From positions 21,634 through 85,633 of the forward strand of contig JAPOTE010000061.1 of the NCBI GenBank assembly GCA_026709335.1: a stretch of DNA of 64,000 nt, in the 5' to 3' direction. The notes below the pieces were generated by a model. It saw only the letters and a program-made list of their open reading frames with translations, ran no database searches and was not told the DNA's origin. The position numbers were made by a program, and so were the translations under genes. Source of the stretch: Bacteroidota bacterium (GTDB taxonomy: Bacteria; Bacteroidota; Rhodothermia; Rhodothermales; Bin80). Below are positions 33,015 through 43,784 of this stretch, piece after piece; positions within the stretch are counted from its first letter, which is position 1; the number at the start of each line of letters is the position of its first letter.

Positions 33015-35070
33015 GTCACGGTTCTTCTTCACTTGGGAGCCTGTGAGGAAAAATTATTTCTATGGGGCGAAGTCCCGTGGGAAGGTCAACGTACTTCAAA
33101 ATCAGATTTACCTTTTGCTGCAACGTCAAAGAAGCTGGTGAGCGGGGCAGCAGTAGCGAATCTTCATCTTTCTGAGAAAGAAAGTCAGTGTGTCCATATA
33201 TGGTTACCCATACAGCAGAGGATTCCTTTGCCTTCAAGTCCGTTGGTAGCAGATATTTCGCCTGATGGCACTGCTCCGATCCTGACTCCTTGGCGTATTC
33301 CGGCGATTGCCCTTTCCGATGAGGATGTGATTGATTTTCTTGCAACCTGTTTTGGCAAGGAAATGCTCGCTCCCGGTATTTTGACAGGGACCGATATACG
33401 CTTCTTTACAAAAGTACTCCGGTTTGTCGGGGCACTGATGGCCAAAGAACAATTTATTCCCGGCCTATCTGAACGAGATGGAATTTTTAAGGCTGTATGG
33501 GAGCCAGTCATCGCAGGAAAGGATACAGAAATACTCTCCACACTTGCTCGGATCATGCCTCACGCTTGCCGCGCATTGACAGAGAATAAGAAGGTTAGGC
33601 CCAATGCAAATCCGGTCGATGTGATTTCGTGGGTAGCGGGATTCTTTGTTGATTATCTGGTAAGGCTGTACTGGATTGACAAACCACGTTCAAAGGTACG
33701 CAAGGCCGTCAAAAAAACCGTTTGCCACTATGCATGATCAGTGGATTCATGCATTACGCAGTTGGCATCCCGAGATGTCTGGTGAAAAAGAGGAGTTGAG
33801 TTATTTGGCTGGACAGATCAAGGCCTGGAGGCGCACACTCTTTATTTCAACGAATACTCCGTTACGTCTCGGTTTTCGTCTTGAAGAGCCCGCAGAGGAT
33901 GATCCCTCGGAAGAATGGTATGTACGCTATTTGCTAAATGCTGTTGATGATCCCAGTTTGTTCATTGAAGTAGCCGATGCATGGAACCCGGACAAACACA
34001 CAAAGTCAATTATTGCAAAATATCAGATAAATCTTCAGGAGTATCTACTCACCTCATTGGGACATGTATCTGGTTTGCATTCGGTACTCGGCGAGAGCCT
34101 TAAGAAGCCTCGGCCAGGTGGTGTCAGCCTGGATACCAGAGGTGCTTATATGTTTGTGAACGAAGTAGCTTGACTACTGCAACAGGCTGGGTATGGTGTC
34201 CAATTTCCGGCATGGTGGAGTTCTACCGCGCCCCGGAGGCAGATGTCGGTACGAGCATCGGTCACATCTCCGTCCATGCAGAGTCAGGGTGGGTTTTCGC
34301 TTGAAAGTGTGGTGGAATTTGACTGGTAGCTGGCTCTCGGGGATGAGAATCTCTCATTTAACGAGATAGAAGCTCTGACTCGTATGAAGATGCCACTCGT
34401 TAAAATTCGAGGACAGTGGATGCAATTTGATTCCGAAGCCATTGAGGAGGCAATCAAGTATTGGAAGAAGGTAGCAGTGGGCAAATTAATGCTCGTAGTG
34501 TTGTTCAAATGGCACTCGGCACCGCGCAAGTACCGGGAGAGCTTCCCCTTGAAGGAGTTGAGGCTACGGGATGGATTGGAGATCGGATACTCATCTTTAC
34601 GCAGTTTACCGAAATGGGCAATATTCTCCGTCAACATCCACAGGAGGCCTTCGGGCGAGAGGTTTTATTCTTGCATGGTAGCGTACCCAAAAAAACAGCG
34701 AGATCGTATGGTGGAGCGGTTTCAGATGGAGGAAAATGGGCCACTCGTCTTTCTGTTATCCCTGAAAGCCGCGGGAACAGGTCTTAATCTTACACGAGCC
34801 AATCATGTATTTCATTACGATCGATGGTGGAATCCGGCTGTGGAAAATCAGGCGACCGATCGTGCTTTCCGGATTGGACAGTCCAGGCATGTGCAGGTAT
34901 ACAAATTTGTATGCACCGGTACCGTAGAGGAGCATATCAACGAAATGATTGAGAAAAAACAGGAGGTTGCAGACAGTGTTGTGGCGACAGGAGAACAGTG
35001 GATTACGGAAATGACTACCCGAGATCTCAAGAAAATTCTTCGCCTCCAAAAGCAAGCAGTTGAGTCATAG
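33015..35070 (+). pseudogene. Decayed SNF2-family helicase gene
   Basis: Pieces of one SNF2 helicase lie in order in two frames. The N-terminal domain is recognisable (EEKLFLWGEVPWEG, ILTPWRIPAIALS, then MHDQWIHALRSW and PLRLGFRLEEP, with VEFDW/LALGDE). The C-terminal helicase lobe also survives ([31 protein letters not shown], then [20 protein letters not shown] and [18 protein letters not shown]). Lesions are: +1 shifts at A7 runs (33711-33717 and 34689-34695); TGA at 34171 where a Trp is expected; TAG at 34327 between DW and LALGDE; a shift near 34462; and loss of the whole ATPase lobe (no Walker A or DEAH box), with the join near 34577 ([10 protein letters not shown]). The gene cannot make an active helicase. 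Paired with the SWIM gene downstream. Confidence 0.85.
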
Positions 35071-35098
35071 GCGATAAGACAGAATACAAATTTCTATT

Positions 35099-35896
35099 AT
35101 GCTGCATTACTATTACCTTCCACCCTCTCGGCCTCGTACTGTGAAAGGCGGTATCAAGGCGTAGTCCAAGCGGGGCGGCTTTGGACAAACTTGGTGGGGG
35201 CGTCAATGGATCGCCACACTGGAGGGTTTTCGTATTGGTGCCCGGTTGGGGCGAGGCAAGGCTTATGCGCGTAGTGGACAGGTATTATCAATTGACGTGA
35301 AAAAAGGTCAAGTAACAGCTGATGTGCAGGGATCCCGCCGGTCACACTACAAAGTGAACATTCGCCTGACGGCCTATAAACATTCAGTTTGGAAGAAACC
35401 TGCTCAATCTTTGAGAGAACAGCCTTTCTATGTAGCACGACTTCTGGCCGGTGAGATCCCTCAAGATTTTGAAGATGTGCTGAAAGCTGCCGGGATCTCA
35501 CTTCTTCCTGAACGTGGAGCGGATCTCAAGACGGGTTGTACCTGTCCGGACTGGTCGAATCCATGTAAGCATATCGCGGCGGTCTATTATCTGTTGGCGG
35601 AAGAATTTGATCGAGATCCGTTTCTGCTTTTTGAATTACGTGGAATTACGCGAGAAGAGGCTCCTCAGATATCTGTGCCCGTCACACCCGATTCAGATTT
35701 CTGGGAGGAGGGCTCGCTACCGGAGAATTTGTATGGAGAAGTTCGTAGAGCACCTGTGACTGCAGCACTGCTTAAACGTCTGGGCAAGGTTCCCTTCTGG
35801 CGCGCAGAGGAGGCTCTGATGGGTGTGATGGAGCCCTTCTACAAAAAAGCATCTCAATATGGATTGAGATGCTTCCGGGTCGAAGAAGAGTCGTAA
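35099..35896 (+). pseudogene. SWIM zinc-finger protein gene with an in-frame stop
   Basis: From ATG 35099 the frame reads MLHYYYLPPSRPRTVKGG, then IKA, a TAG at 35162, then SKRGGFGQTWWGRQW and GRGKAYARSGQV without further interruption. The TAG most simply replaces a CAG. The rest is intact, including the SWIM zinc site CTCPDWSNPCKHIAAVYYLL (Cys, Cys, Cys, His ligands) and a normal C-terminus. A shortened protein could still start at an internal TTG (35246, 216 residues). SWIM proteins of the COG4279 type are regularly encoded next to SNF2 helicases and are presumed partners in DNA metabolism; both are damaged here. Confidence 0.8.
35847..35874. repeat. Perfect 12-bp inverted repeat in the SWIM 3' end
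   Basis: AAGCATCTCAAT and ATTGAGATGCTT flank ATGG inside the last coding stretch, 22 bases before the stop. It may serve as a 3'-end hairpin; no T-tract follows. Confidence 0.6.
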
Positions 35897-36014
35897 GCGA
35901 CATGCCTCCGGTTATCGATACACTCGTTGTTGATCTCGGATTTGGCTACCAACCTCAAAGATTCCATCAGAACATTGCGGATAGAAACTGGATTTTTTCA
36001 ATAAAAAATATCGG

Positions 36015-37271
36015 TTAGACAGGTTCACTTTCCCAGAGCATACGAATGGGTACAGAATACATATTGTCCCCCCAGGCTCTACAAATCTCTCCATCATAGA
36101 GGACCACACCGCATCTGAATCGATCACCATGAGTGGCTTTGATTTTTCGTAATCCCTTAAAATCAGAATTAGATACGGAAGCAGTAGATTTAACTTCAAT
36201 TCCAGCTAGTTCGAAGGCGCCAAGTTCCATAATTATGTCTACTTCAACGCCATCTTGATCTCGGAAATGGTAGAATTTGTATGGTTCATCGGAAAAGCTA
36301 GCTTGCCTCTGTAACTCCTGCAAAACAAATGACTCCACCAACTGCCCAAACAGCGCTCGATTTTTTCGAAGTGATTTTGCACCAGTTCTCAACAAGGCAC
36401 TGGCGATTCCTGTATCACTAATGTGGATCTTGGGTGTTTTAATCAGCCGCTTCATTTGATTGGTGTACCAAGCGGGAAGTCGATAAATCAGAAATTGACG
36501 TTCCAGTAGAATCAAATAGTCTCGAACTGTATTACGGTTCATCTGTGGCGTCGATGCGATTGCAGAAACATTAAAAAGTTGGCTCGATAAATTGGCTGCG
36601 GCCGTTAGTAGTGTGGGCAATGCCTCTGATGAGTGAATACTGGCTAACTCAGTGACGTCTTTTTGAACAAGATTATTCAGATAGTTTTGATACCATGAAA
36701 AACGTCTACTATCAGTGAGACGAGTAAGTACTTCCGGGTAGCCCCCGATCACTATTCTCTCCGCAAGGTTATCCTTCAACCGCTCGCATCTTCCCGTCCT
36801 GAAAATTCCAGCAAATAGATTTTCTATGAAATGGGGCGAATCATTATGCTCTATTTCTAGCTGTGAGAGCGGATGTAAACGCACAATCTCCATACGACCA
36901 ACAAATGCATCAGCTAACCCGGAAACAAGTAGCAGATTCGTTGATCCGGTCAGGATAAATCGTCCGGGTATTCTGTTTTGATCCACTGATAATTTGAGTG
37001 TACGAAATAATGATGGTACACATTGCACTTCATCAAGAATGACGTGCTCAGGCAGATCATCTACAAATCCTCGTGGATCATCCTGTGCATATTCTAGGGT
37101 ATCCTTGTCGTCAAATGTATAGTATGAATAACCAAGTGGTAATCCCACCTTTTTTGCCAAGGTAGTTTTCCCGCACTGTCGTGGGCCATGTATCAAGGCG
37201 ATCGGTGTGTCTTCAATGACTTCGGCGAGTAAGGATTCGGATGAACGAGGGATAATCCTTTGATGAGGCAT
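36015..37271 (-). CDS. AAA_14/DUF4143 ATP-binding protein
   Basis: A 418-residue protein from ATG 37271; a TTG nine bases earlier is the only alternative. The AAA_14 P-loop domain is at the N-terminus (IALIHGPRQCGKTTLAKKVG), with Walker B VILDEVQCVP and sensor FILTGSTNLLL. The C-terminal DUF4143 domain (about 200-330; RTGRCERLKDN, NTVRDYLILLERQFLIYRLP, KTPKIHISDTGIASALL) ends in a restriction-endonuclease-like core (YHFRDQDGVEVDIIMELG, GIEVKSTASVS). The family is widespread, often strain-variable, and its function is poorly known. The intact P-loop and D-x-E-V-K nuclease-like residues suggest a working protein. It is unlinked to its neighbours. Confidence 0.9.
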   Translation of the reverse strand: MPHQRIIPRSSESLLAEVIEDTPIALIHGPRQCGKTTLAKKVGLPLGYSYYTFDDKDTLEYAQDDPRGFVDDLPEHVILDEVQCVPSLFRTLKLSVDQNRIPGRFILTGSTNLLLVSGLADAFVGRMEIVRLHPLSQLEIEHNDSPHFIENLFAGIFRTGRCERLKDNLAERIVIGGYPEVLTRLTDSRRFSWYQNYLNNLVQKDVTELASIHSSEALPTLLTAAANLSSQLFNVSAIASTPQMNRNTVRDYLILLERQFLIYRLPAWYTNQMKRLIKTPKIHISDTGIASALLRTGAKSLRKNRALFGQLVESFVLQELQRQASFSDEPYKFYHFRDQDGVEVDIIMELGAFELAGIEVKSTASVSNSDFKGLRKIKATHGDRFRCGVVLYDGEICRAWGDNMYSVPIRMLWESEPV

Positions 37272-37720
37272 TTGGATCAATTACAAGGAAATTATGCAGA
37301 AATTCGTCAGATATTTCTTAGGCAGGTTGTGGGTAAACGCTTCGGTAGATTGTCAGATTCACACCTGATAATTGTCAAAAATAAATGCGGTAGATTGTCA
37401 AAAAAACTACGGAAAATTAGCAATTTCTGCTCTTAGTCCCGCTGGATTTTGGCTTATTTTAGGTCAAAAATCATTGTTGTTCGGCCACCCTGTATGGTAG
37501 AATCATGATTGGAGAGACAATAACCATTTCACTGCTACAGAGCCTCCGTGAAAAAGAAGTTCAGTTAACAAAAATAACTGAAGGGTCAACTTGTGAAAGA
37601 CTTTATTGATTTTCGTGATGCATCGTACAGTGCATGTGAGTTCATCCGCGGAATTCGTGGACGAAAGTCCGTTTTATCATTAGAGCAATCTTCTCACACG
37701 TTGATGTTGGGAGAAATGAT
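37272..37720. other. Intergenic; repeated CGGTAGATTGTCA words, two doubtful short frames
   Basis: CGGTAGATTGTCA occurs at about 37343-37355 and again at 37388-37400, with a related ATTGTCAAAA between, all upstream of the minus-strand ATPase gene. These look like a regulator-binding cluster. Two short plus-strand frames (37505-37609 and 37593-37727, overlapping in different frames) have semi-protein-like composition but no recognisable family; they may be remnants of one small gene. Confidence 0.4.
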
Positions 37721-39691
37721 TTATTGAATGTGCAGGATCTGCTGTGAAGAGACAGGGCGTCCATCAAGAAAGCCGCGAACAAAATAGATCCCGCTGGATA
37801 AATTCTCGGCGTTCAAATTTACACGCACAGGTGAGTGTAAAGGCGGTGTACCGCTAAATAGTGTACGGATTCGGCGTCCAACCAGATCATACAGTTCAAT
37901 GGAGACAGATCCGTGTGTTCCAGAAGTAAATTCAAACGAAGTTTCTGAGGTGAACGGGTTGGGATAAGCCGCACCGGTTACAAGATCTTCCGGGTAGAGT
38001 ACAACGGTAATCGATTCCGTAACCTTAGTGAGACCGTTCGCAGCAATTTGTCGGATTTGAAATGAATGTTGGCCGGGATCTAAATCGTTGACCGTATATG
38101 TAAACGTGGCTGGGGCATCCATACTACCGGATATTTCTGCAAGAGAAACCAATGGATCGGTGCGTTCAACCACAAAGGTGATTGAAGTGGATGGCAGGAT
38201 TGCAGACCAGATAAGTTTCACAGACTGTTTACCGGGGATCGCATTCAAGTCACTGAATGCAATAAAATCGTATCCCAAGCAATCTCCGCGCAAGGGCAAT
38301 TGACAGATCGGGTTCACGTTCAGGGTTGCATATTCCATGCTATTTGGTACACAAATACCTGCATTCATTGACAGATTGCACTGACTTAACTGTGCGCCAA
38401 GCGTTGCCATTGGTAGTGACAGTATGCCGGTGAGTTCATTGCTGCTAAGATCTAAAGTTTTGAGTTGACCCAGTTCTGTATACCCGTCAGGAATACTCCC
38501 TTGCAGAGTATTTTCTGAAAGATCAAGGATTTCCAAGTTCTGGAGGGAGGAGAGTGAGCGAGGTATAACACCGGTCAGTCCATTGTCGGGCAGGATGATA
38601 CTGGTAATTTTTTGATCATGACAACGGATTCCATGCCACGTACATGGATCTGCATTGGCAAGCCATCCATGATTCCGAGTCCATGATGGACCTTCAGTTT
38701 CAAAATATACTGACTCGAGGCTCATACAATCTGATCCCTGACATACCTTGCATTCGCTCTGGGGAAGAATGGAACATACCTGATCCAGATTTGCATAGGG
38801 AGGAGCATCCGGGAGGCAGATACGGTTTCCTTGCAGATTACAGTTTTGGATATTCGCAGCAAAGGTCGCTGTCGGGAGAGAAAGTGCTCCCTCCAGATCA
38901 TTGTCAGCTAGAGAGAGCCAAAAAAGATTATCCAGATGAATGAGCTCTTCGGGGATAGTCCCGGAGAGCTGGTTTTGGCTCGCATCAAAAAAATTAAGTG
39001 CATCCAGCTTTCCTGTCCAGGCTGGAAGCGTTCCGATAAACAAGTTCTGGCTCAGATTGAAGTATTCAAGTCGCAAGAGGTTTTGGAGTGTATCGGGGAG
39101 GTGTCCGCCCAGTCGATTTTCATGGAGATCCAGATGTTGAAGGTTGATTAATTGCCCAAAACTTTCGGGTACAGGTCCCAGTAATTGATTTGCTGAAAGG
39201 CTCAATTCACGCAGATTAGTCAGGTCTCCGAGTTCCGGGGGAATCGTTCCCGTAAACGCATTGTTGCCCAGCATAAGGACTTCCAAGTGTTCTAGATCTC
39301 CGATCGAAGGCGGAATCACACTGATCAGTTTTCTCAGGCGGGCACCCCGGCCAGTATTATCGATACGAATTGATTGTAGCTCTGTAAGTAAGGCCAAGTC
39401 GCCGGGAAGGACACCTGTGAGATTATTGGCAGACAGATCAATATGAGTAATTTCTCTTGGCCAGGCTGAAGACTCGCAAGTGATGCCGTACCAGTCGCAT
39501 GGCTGATTAGTGACAAGCCATCCTCGAATATTGAACCAGTTATATCCATCGGTATCCATAAAGAGTTTTTCCAGAACCGTACAGTCCTCAGTGGTAATCT
39601 GAGTAATCTGGCGGCATCCTAAAAATTGCGCTTTCAGATCAGCGATAGAAGCGATTGAAATGATCAGAACTATAGTGGAGATGCGGATCAT
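37721..39691 (-). CDS. Secreted plant-type LRR protein with T9SS sorting tail
   Basis: A 656-residue exported protein. A signal peptide (MIRISTIVLIISIASIADLKAQ) is followed by an LRR N-cap (DCTVLEKLFMDTDGYNWF, PCDWYGITC). About eight plant-type LRRs (LxxLxLxxNxLxGxIPxxL) follow, then a Cys-rich spacer and a second N-cap plus short LRR block (SWTRNHGWLANADPCTWHGI). After about 500 there is a beta-rich segment and a T9SS type-A sorting domain (YPNPFTSETSFEF, LYDLVGRRIRTLF, LSSGIYFVRGFLDG). It should be exported through the type IX system and attached to or released from the surface. The two N-cap/LRR blocks imply an internal duplication. Binding partner unknown. Confidence 0.9.
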   Translation of the reverse strand: MIRISTIVLIISIASIADLKAQFLGCRQITQITTEDCTVLEKLFMDTDGYNWFNIRGWLVTNQPCDWYGITCESSAWPREITHIDLSANNLTGVLPGDLALLTELQSIRIDNTGRGARLRKLISVIPPSIGDLEHLEVLMLGNNAFTGTIPPELGDLTNLRELSLSANQLLGPVPESFGQLINLQHLDLHENRLGGHLPDTLQNLLRLEYFNLSQNLFIGTLPAWTGKLDALNFFDASQNQLSGTIPEELIHLDNLFWLSLADNDLEGALSLPTATFAANIQNCNLQGNRICLPDAPPYANLDQVCSILPQSECKVCQGSDCMSLESVYFETEGPSWTRNHGWLANADPCTWHGIRCHDQKITSIILPDNGLTGVIPRSLSSLQNLEILDLSENTLQGSIPDGYTELGQLKTLDLSSNELTGILSLPMATLGAQLSQCNLSMNAGICVPNSMEYATLNVNPICQLPLRGDCLGYDFIAFSDLNAIPGKQSVKLIWSAILPSTSITFVVERTDPLVSLAEISGSMDAPATFTYTVNDLDPGQHSFQIRQIAANGLTKVTESITVVLYPEDLVTGAAYPNPFTSETSFEFTSGTHGSVSIELYDLVGRRIRTLFSGTPPLHSPVRVNLNAENLSSGIYFVRGFLDGRPVSSQQILHIQ

Positions 39692-39828
39692 ATATTTAGG
39701 AACCCGTGAGAGAAATCGGGACTAAATCCCCTCTTGGCACAAGGCCAACAAGCCTACCAGATGACACGAACACAGCCTAGGGAAGCGCCAAGGATTTGCC
39801 CCGGCAGTTCAGAAAACGTTCTCGCAAA

Positions 39829-40503
39829 CTATTGATGCGGGGTTACCATTAGGTCACTTATGTGTACGTTGAGCGCATGGTTGATTCGAAGACCCACAGT
39901 TCCATCGATCATCATCTGGTCACGAGAGAAGCTGGCAACCTCGATGCCATTTATCGAAAAGGCGACCATATCTTCGAGTGCATCAATTCGTAAATGGTTT
40001 TTGACGGACCCTTCTGTTTCAGGCCCAAAGACATTGATTGACTGACTGGCTGTCCAATCCTGAATGATCGATGTTTCGGACCCCGTGCGGCGTTTGATTA
40101 AAAATTCTCCGGAGTTGCGAAGGAGAAAATAATCATATTTGATCTCATCATCTTCCAGCTTTTGGCCACCCAAAAACACACCATAGGCCTCTCGGCGTTC
40201 ACCTGGATCAAACAGATGGATAGTTGACTCCAGCGTATAGCCTCCACTTGCTACGAGATCAGGGTGGTAGAAAATTGCGGCAGGACCGGTGGTAATATGC
40301 CAGCCGGGAGTCATGTTGACAAAGAAAATGTCGACAGAATCTTGATCTGCACCAACAACTAACTCCGGATTTGGGCGGTCAAGACGTACCTTCCAGGATT
40401 CAGGAACCATTAGGTTCTCTCCATCTGGCTTGGCAGGATCCGGCTGAGCCAAAGCAATGAGTGGAAGAAAAAGAAGCAACGCTATGGATGAAACTTGTTT
40501 CAT
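39829..40503 (-). CDS. Secreted jelly-roll (concanavalin-like) protein
   Basis: A 224-residue protein with a signal peptide (MKQVSSIALLLFLPLIALAQ). The mature part looks like a LamG/DUF1080-type beta-jelly roll: YTLESTIHLFDPGERREAYGVFLGG, YDYFLLRNSGEFLIKRR, NHLRIDALEDMVAFSINGIEV and GTVGLRINHALNVHISDL. Such domains bind glycans or form part of glycan hydrolases, but no catalytic residues can be assigned. No T9SS tail and no lipobox, so it is probably periplasmic. It is read divergently from miaB across 129 bases and has no operon partner. Confidence 0.7.
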   Translation of the reverse strand: MKQVSSIALLLFLPLIALAQPDPAKPDGENLMVPESWKVRLDRPNPELVVGADQDSVDIFFVNMTPGWHITTGPAAIFYHPDLVASGGYTLESTIHLFDPGERREAYGVFLGGQKLEDDEIKYDYFLLRNSGEFLIKRRTGSETSIIQDWTASQSINVFGPETEGSVKNHLRIDALEDMVAFSINGIEVASFSRDQMMIDGTVGLRINHALNVHISDLMVTPHQ

Positions 40504-40632
40504 TGGAATACAATTTGTGAAAGTAGTCGGATCGATAATTTACAACTTCCGAGACTATACAGCAAAAGTTTCGTAGAACAAATTCGGGTAGAAATGCGTT
40601 TTCCGCCATCTATGCAATCAGATTAAGCCCCC

Positions 40633-42021
40633 GTGCAGGAAAATCTCCCCATACTTGAAGATCTGGATACAGCTCGGTTACCTCACTCAGAATGTGAGGG
40701 CCGTTCGTCTGTATATCTGGAAACCTATGGATGTCAAATGAATGTGTCCGACTCCGAGATCGTAGCCTCTGTTCTGCGCACTGCCGGATTTGGATTGACA
40801 CATGACCCCCTTCAGGCAGATGTGATTCTGATCAATACATGTGCGATCCGAGAGAATGCTGAGCAGCGGGTTCGCAGACGCCTTGAGTTTTTTCGGGCCC
40901 GAAAACGAAAACACCAGCCTGATCTGAGGATTGGGGTCCTTGGTTGCATGGCCGAACGGCTTCGCCATAAACTTCTGGAACAAGAGCGCCTGGTGGATAT
41001 CGTTGTAGGGCCGGATGCGTATCGCGATCTTCCTCGACTGTTGCGCCACGTCGAAAAAACAGGCCAGAGTTCAGTCAATGTTGAATTATCACGTGAAGAA
41101 ACCTATGCAGATATTGCACCGGTGAGATATGATTCCAATGGAATCAGTGCATTTGTTTCCATCATGCGAGGATGTGACAATATGTGCGCCTTTTGTGTTG
41201 TTCCTTTCACACGGGGACGTGAGCGTAGTCGGAATGCTGGAACGATTGTTCGAGAGTGCCAAGATCTCTTTAACGCCGGATACCGAGAGGTAACACTACT
41301 TGGGCAGAACGTGAATTCGTACCGGGATGGCCCAGTAGATTTTGCAACGCTGGTTTATCGTGTCAGCTTACTCTCCTCTGAGCTCCGCATTCGTTATTCA
41401 ACCAGTCACCCAAAAGATTGCTCTGAAGCACTGTTGGAAGTCCATCGAGAACGTTCGAATGTGTGTAATTTCATTCATCTCCCCGTGCAACATGGAAACT
41501 CAGATGTTCTGGGGCGTATGCGTCGTGGTTACTCTTCTGATGAATACCGGGCTCTCATTGAACGTGCACGCCGGATCTGCCCTGGAATCTCCCTCTCAAC
41601 CGATATTATCACAGGATTCTGTGGTGAAACCGAAGCAGAGCATCAGGACACACTTTCGCTGATGGCAGACATTGAATATGATCATGCGTTTATGTTTATG
41701 TATTCGGAACGGCCTGATACTTATGCGGCTCGCAAGTATGATGACGATGTCCCGGAGCATACAAAAAAGCGCCGCCTGAATGAAATCATCAAACTTCAGA
41801 ACTCAATATCACTGAAAAAAAACAAAGAGGAGGTTGGATTTGTACGTACGGTGTTGGTGGAGGGCCCAAGTCGCCGCAGTGAAACTCAATTTTGTGGTCG
41901 CACGGATACCAATAAAATGGTTGTTTTCGATCGTGGTTCACTCCAGGCGGGGATGTATGCACAAGTACGGATCACCGGGTGTACCTCTGCGACACTCTTT
42001 GGTGATGTGGTAACTCTCTGA
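40633..42021 (+). CDS. miaB: tRNA ms2i6A37 methylthiotransferase MiaB
   Basis: A 462-residue radical-SAM enzyme that methylthiolates i6A at position 37 of tRNAs. The UPF0004 domain provides cluster cysteines Cys34 (ETYGCQMN), Cys70 (INTCAIRE) and Cys105 (VLGCMAER). The radical-SAM CxxxCxxC is Cys181-Cys185-Cys188 in [17 protein letters not shown]. The C-terminal TRAM domain (~395-460) ends the protein. The start is a GTG, as no upstream ATG exists in frame and the first internal ATG lies within the first cluster motif. It heads a six-gene operon, 20 bases before the sigma-54 activator. Confidence 0.96.
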   Translation: MQENLPILEDLDTARLPHSECEGRSSVYLETYGCQMNVSDSEIVASVLRTAGFGLTHDPLQADVILINTCAIRENAEQRVRRRLEFFRARKRKHQPDLRIGVLGCMAERLRHKLLEQERLVDIVVGPDAYRDLPRLLRHVEKTGQSSVNVELSREETYADIAPVRYDSNGISAFVSIMRGCDNMCAFCVVPFTRGRERSRNAGTIVRECQDLFNAGYREVTLLGQNVNSYRDGPVDFATLVYRVSLLSSELRIRYSTSHPKDCSEALLEVHRERSNVCNFIHLPVQHGNSDVLGRMRRGYSSDEYRALIERARRICPGISLSTDIITGFCGETEAEHQDTLSLMADIEYDHAFMFMYSERPDTYAARKYDDDVPEHTKKRRLNEIIKLQNSISLKKNKEEVGFVRTVLVEGPSRRSETQFCGRTDTNKMVVFDRGSLQAGMYAQVRITGCTSATLFGDVVTL

Positions 42022-42041
42022 GTCAAAAAATTCTCCGTCTC

Positions 42042-43289
42042 ATGGATCGTCAAACAGTTCAGGATCGGTTTGGAATCATCGGTGAGTCCAGTGGAATTCG
42101 CCATGTGATTGACCGAGTTCGCCTAGTTGCGGGCACTGACATCTCTGTGCTTATTGAAGGAGAGAGCGGAGTTGGCAAGGAACTGATTGCCCAAGCGATT
42201 CATGAACTCTCTCGTCGCAGGCATAAAGCTCTCAAGGTCATCAATACAGGGGCGATTCCTGAAGGCCTGATTGAATCCGAGCTCTTTGGTGCCGAAAAAG
42301 GTTCTTACACTGGTGCTACTGAACGCCGTCGAGGACTGTTTGAGGAAGCGGATGGAGGCACGATTTTTCTCGATGAGATCGGGGAAATGCCACAGTCTGC
42401 ACAAGTCAGGTTGTTGCGAGTCCTGGAGTCCGGTACTTTCAACCGGGTTGGCTCTACAATCATTCAACGAACTGATGCACGTGTTGTCGCTGCAACCAAC
42501 AAGAATTTGGGAAATGAGGTAGCAGATGGTCGTTTCAGAGAAGATCTGTATTACCGCCTGAGTACCGTGATTATTCACATCCCGCCGCTCCGTGAACGAA
42601 AAACGGATATTCGACCGATCTTTGATGCATTTCTGCATACATCCAGTCAGAAGTATCAATCGCCTCGCCGAACATTGACAGCGGAGGCATATGATCTGCT
42701 GGAATCTTACTCATGGCCTGGCAATGTCCGAGAGTTGCGCAATGTAGCAGATCAAGTGGTAGTCTTGCATCGTGGAGCCAGTGTAGATGCGAAAGACATT
42801 CGGCCTTTTTTGCGTGGTATCTCTGCAAATAATCCTTCCACATCCATCATGCGGATCGAGGGAGGACAAAAGACGACTCCAGAATCCTCTCATGAATTAG
42901 CGGTTGTTTACCGCGCATTATTGGAAATCCGCCAGGATATACAACATCTACGCAAAGATCTGGCTATGGTGTTACAGCAGATCCTGCCAGACACCAAGTC
43001 AATGGGGAGCTATCCGGATGAGCTGGAGATTGACAATGCGACCGCCGTACCTATGTTACCCGAGCCTAAGCCTGAAAAGAACCTGGATGAGGTAACCTTT
43101 GAGATTGATAACAAAATTGATAACAAAGAGGAAGAGCCTCTTCTCACACTGAAAGAGGCAGAACGGAGGCTGATCTTTGAAGCGATGAAACGCCACAATG
43201 GAAATCGCAAAGATTCTGCCGAAGCGTTGGGGATCAGCCCGAGAACATTATATCGTAAACTTAGGGAGTTGGATGAGGGTTCGGACTAA
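42042..43289 (+). CDS. Sigma-54-dependent transcription activator (AAA+ and Fis HTH)
   Basis: A 415-residue enhancer-binding protein without a receiver or sensor domain. The AAA+ module (10-245) has Walker A GESGVGKE (40-47), the sigma-54-contacting loop as GSYTGA (87-92) instead of the usual GAFTGA, Walker [12 protein letters not shown] (105-115) and the arginine-finger region [11 protein letters not shown] linker with predicted helices (~260-350) precedes a Fis-type HTH ([35 protein letters not shown]). The Phe-to-Tyr and Ala-to-Ser changes in the loop are conservative. The miaB / activator / lptE order is common in Bacteroidota. Its last 17 bases overlap lptE. Confidence 0.94.
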   Translation: MDRQTVQDRFGIIGESSGIRHVIDRVRLVAGTDISVLIEGESGVGKELIAQAIHELSRRRHKALKVINTGAIPEGLIESELFGAEKGSYTGATERRRGLFEEADGGTIFLDEIGEMPQSAQVRLLRVLESGTFNRVGSTIIQRTDARVVAATNKNLGNEVADGRFREDLYYRLSTVIIHIPPLRERKTDIRPIFDAFLHTSSQKYQSPRRTLTAEAYDLLESYSWPGNVRELRNVADQVVVLHRGASVDAKDIRPFLRGISANNPSTSIMRIEGGQKTTPESSHELAVVYRALLEIRQDIQHLRKDLAMVLQQILPDTKSMGSYPDELEIDNATAVPMLPEPKPEKNLDEVTFEIDNKIDNKEEEPLLTLKEAERRLIFEAMKRHNGNRKDSAEALGISPRTLYRKLRELDEGSD

Positions 43290-43779
43290 TCTTGTCCTGA
43301 TTGGATTGGCTCTTTCTTTGCAAAGCTGTTCATACTACAGTTTTACCGGAGTCAGTATCCCCCCTCACCTGCGTACGATCGCAATTCCACTTGCTGAAGA
43401 TGAAAGTATCGGTCCCCTGACGCTGCTGGATGAATCTCTGACCGAGTTAATGATTGACCGATTTGTCCGGCAAACCAGACTCTCTCTCATTGAGGATGAA
43501 GCAGAAGCAGATCTGCTTCTCACTGCCCAGATTATTCGGTATGGAAACGCCCCAACATCCGTGACCGGTCAAGAGCGGGCCCAGCTCAACCGTGTATCTA
43601 TCTCAATAACTGCCCAGTATATTAACCAAGTGGATGATGACACTATGGAACGGACGTTCAGCGGGTTTGATGATTATGATGCTTTGGAGGGTGGATTGGA
43701 AGCGGAAGAATTGGCCGCACTAGCTGCACTGGAAAACATTGCCGACGATTTGTTTACTGCGGCAACATCTAATTGGTAG
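43273..43779 (+). CDS. lptE: LPS-assembly lipoprotein LptE
   Basis: A 168-residue lipoprotein from ATG 43273 (signal [19 protein letters not shown], Cys19); the frame opens earlier but overlaps the activator and has no signal. The mature part begins YYSFTGVSIPPHLRTIAIPLAEDE and carries the LptE-like pattern of a short beta sheet with two helices (DESLTELMIDRFVRQTRLSLI, EAEADLLLTAQII). LptE plugs the LptD barrel and helps deliver LPS to the outer leaflet. No lptD is in the window. It is the third gene of the miaB operon, with the next start 5 bases after its stop. Confidence 0.88.
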   Translation: MRVRTNLVLIGLALSLQSCSYYSFTGVSIPPHLRTIAIPLAEDESIGPLTLLDESLTELMIDRFVRQTRLSLIEDEAEADLLLTAQIIRYGNAPTSVTGQERAQLNRVSISITAQYINQVDDDTMERTFSGFDDYDALEGGLEAEELAALAALENIADDLFTAATSNW

Positions 43780-43784
43780 AGGTC

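Noticed and set aside
33711..34695. Programmed frameshifting or transcriptional slippage at the A7 runs of the SNF2 gene
   Set aside because: Nonsense codons elsewhere in the same gene and loss of the whole ATPase lobe mean slippage could not restore a working helicase.
37505..37727. Two overlapping short plus-strand frames
   Set aside because: No recognisable family and no clear ribosome site; mentioned under the intergenic entry only.
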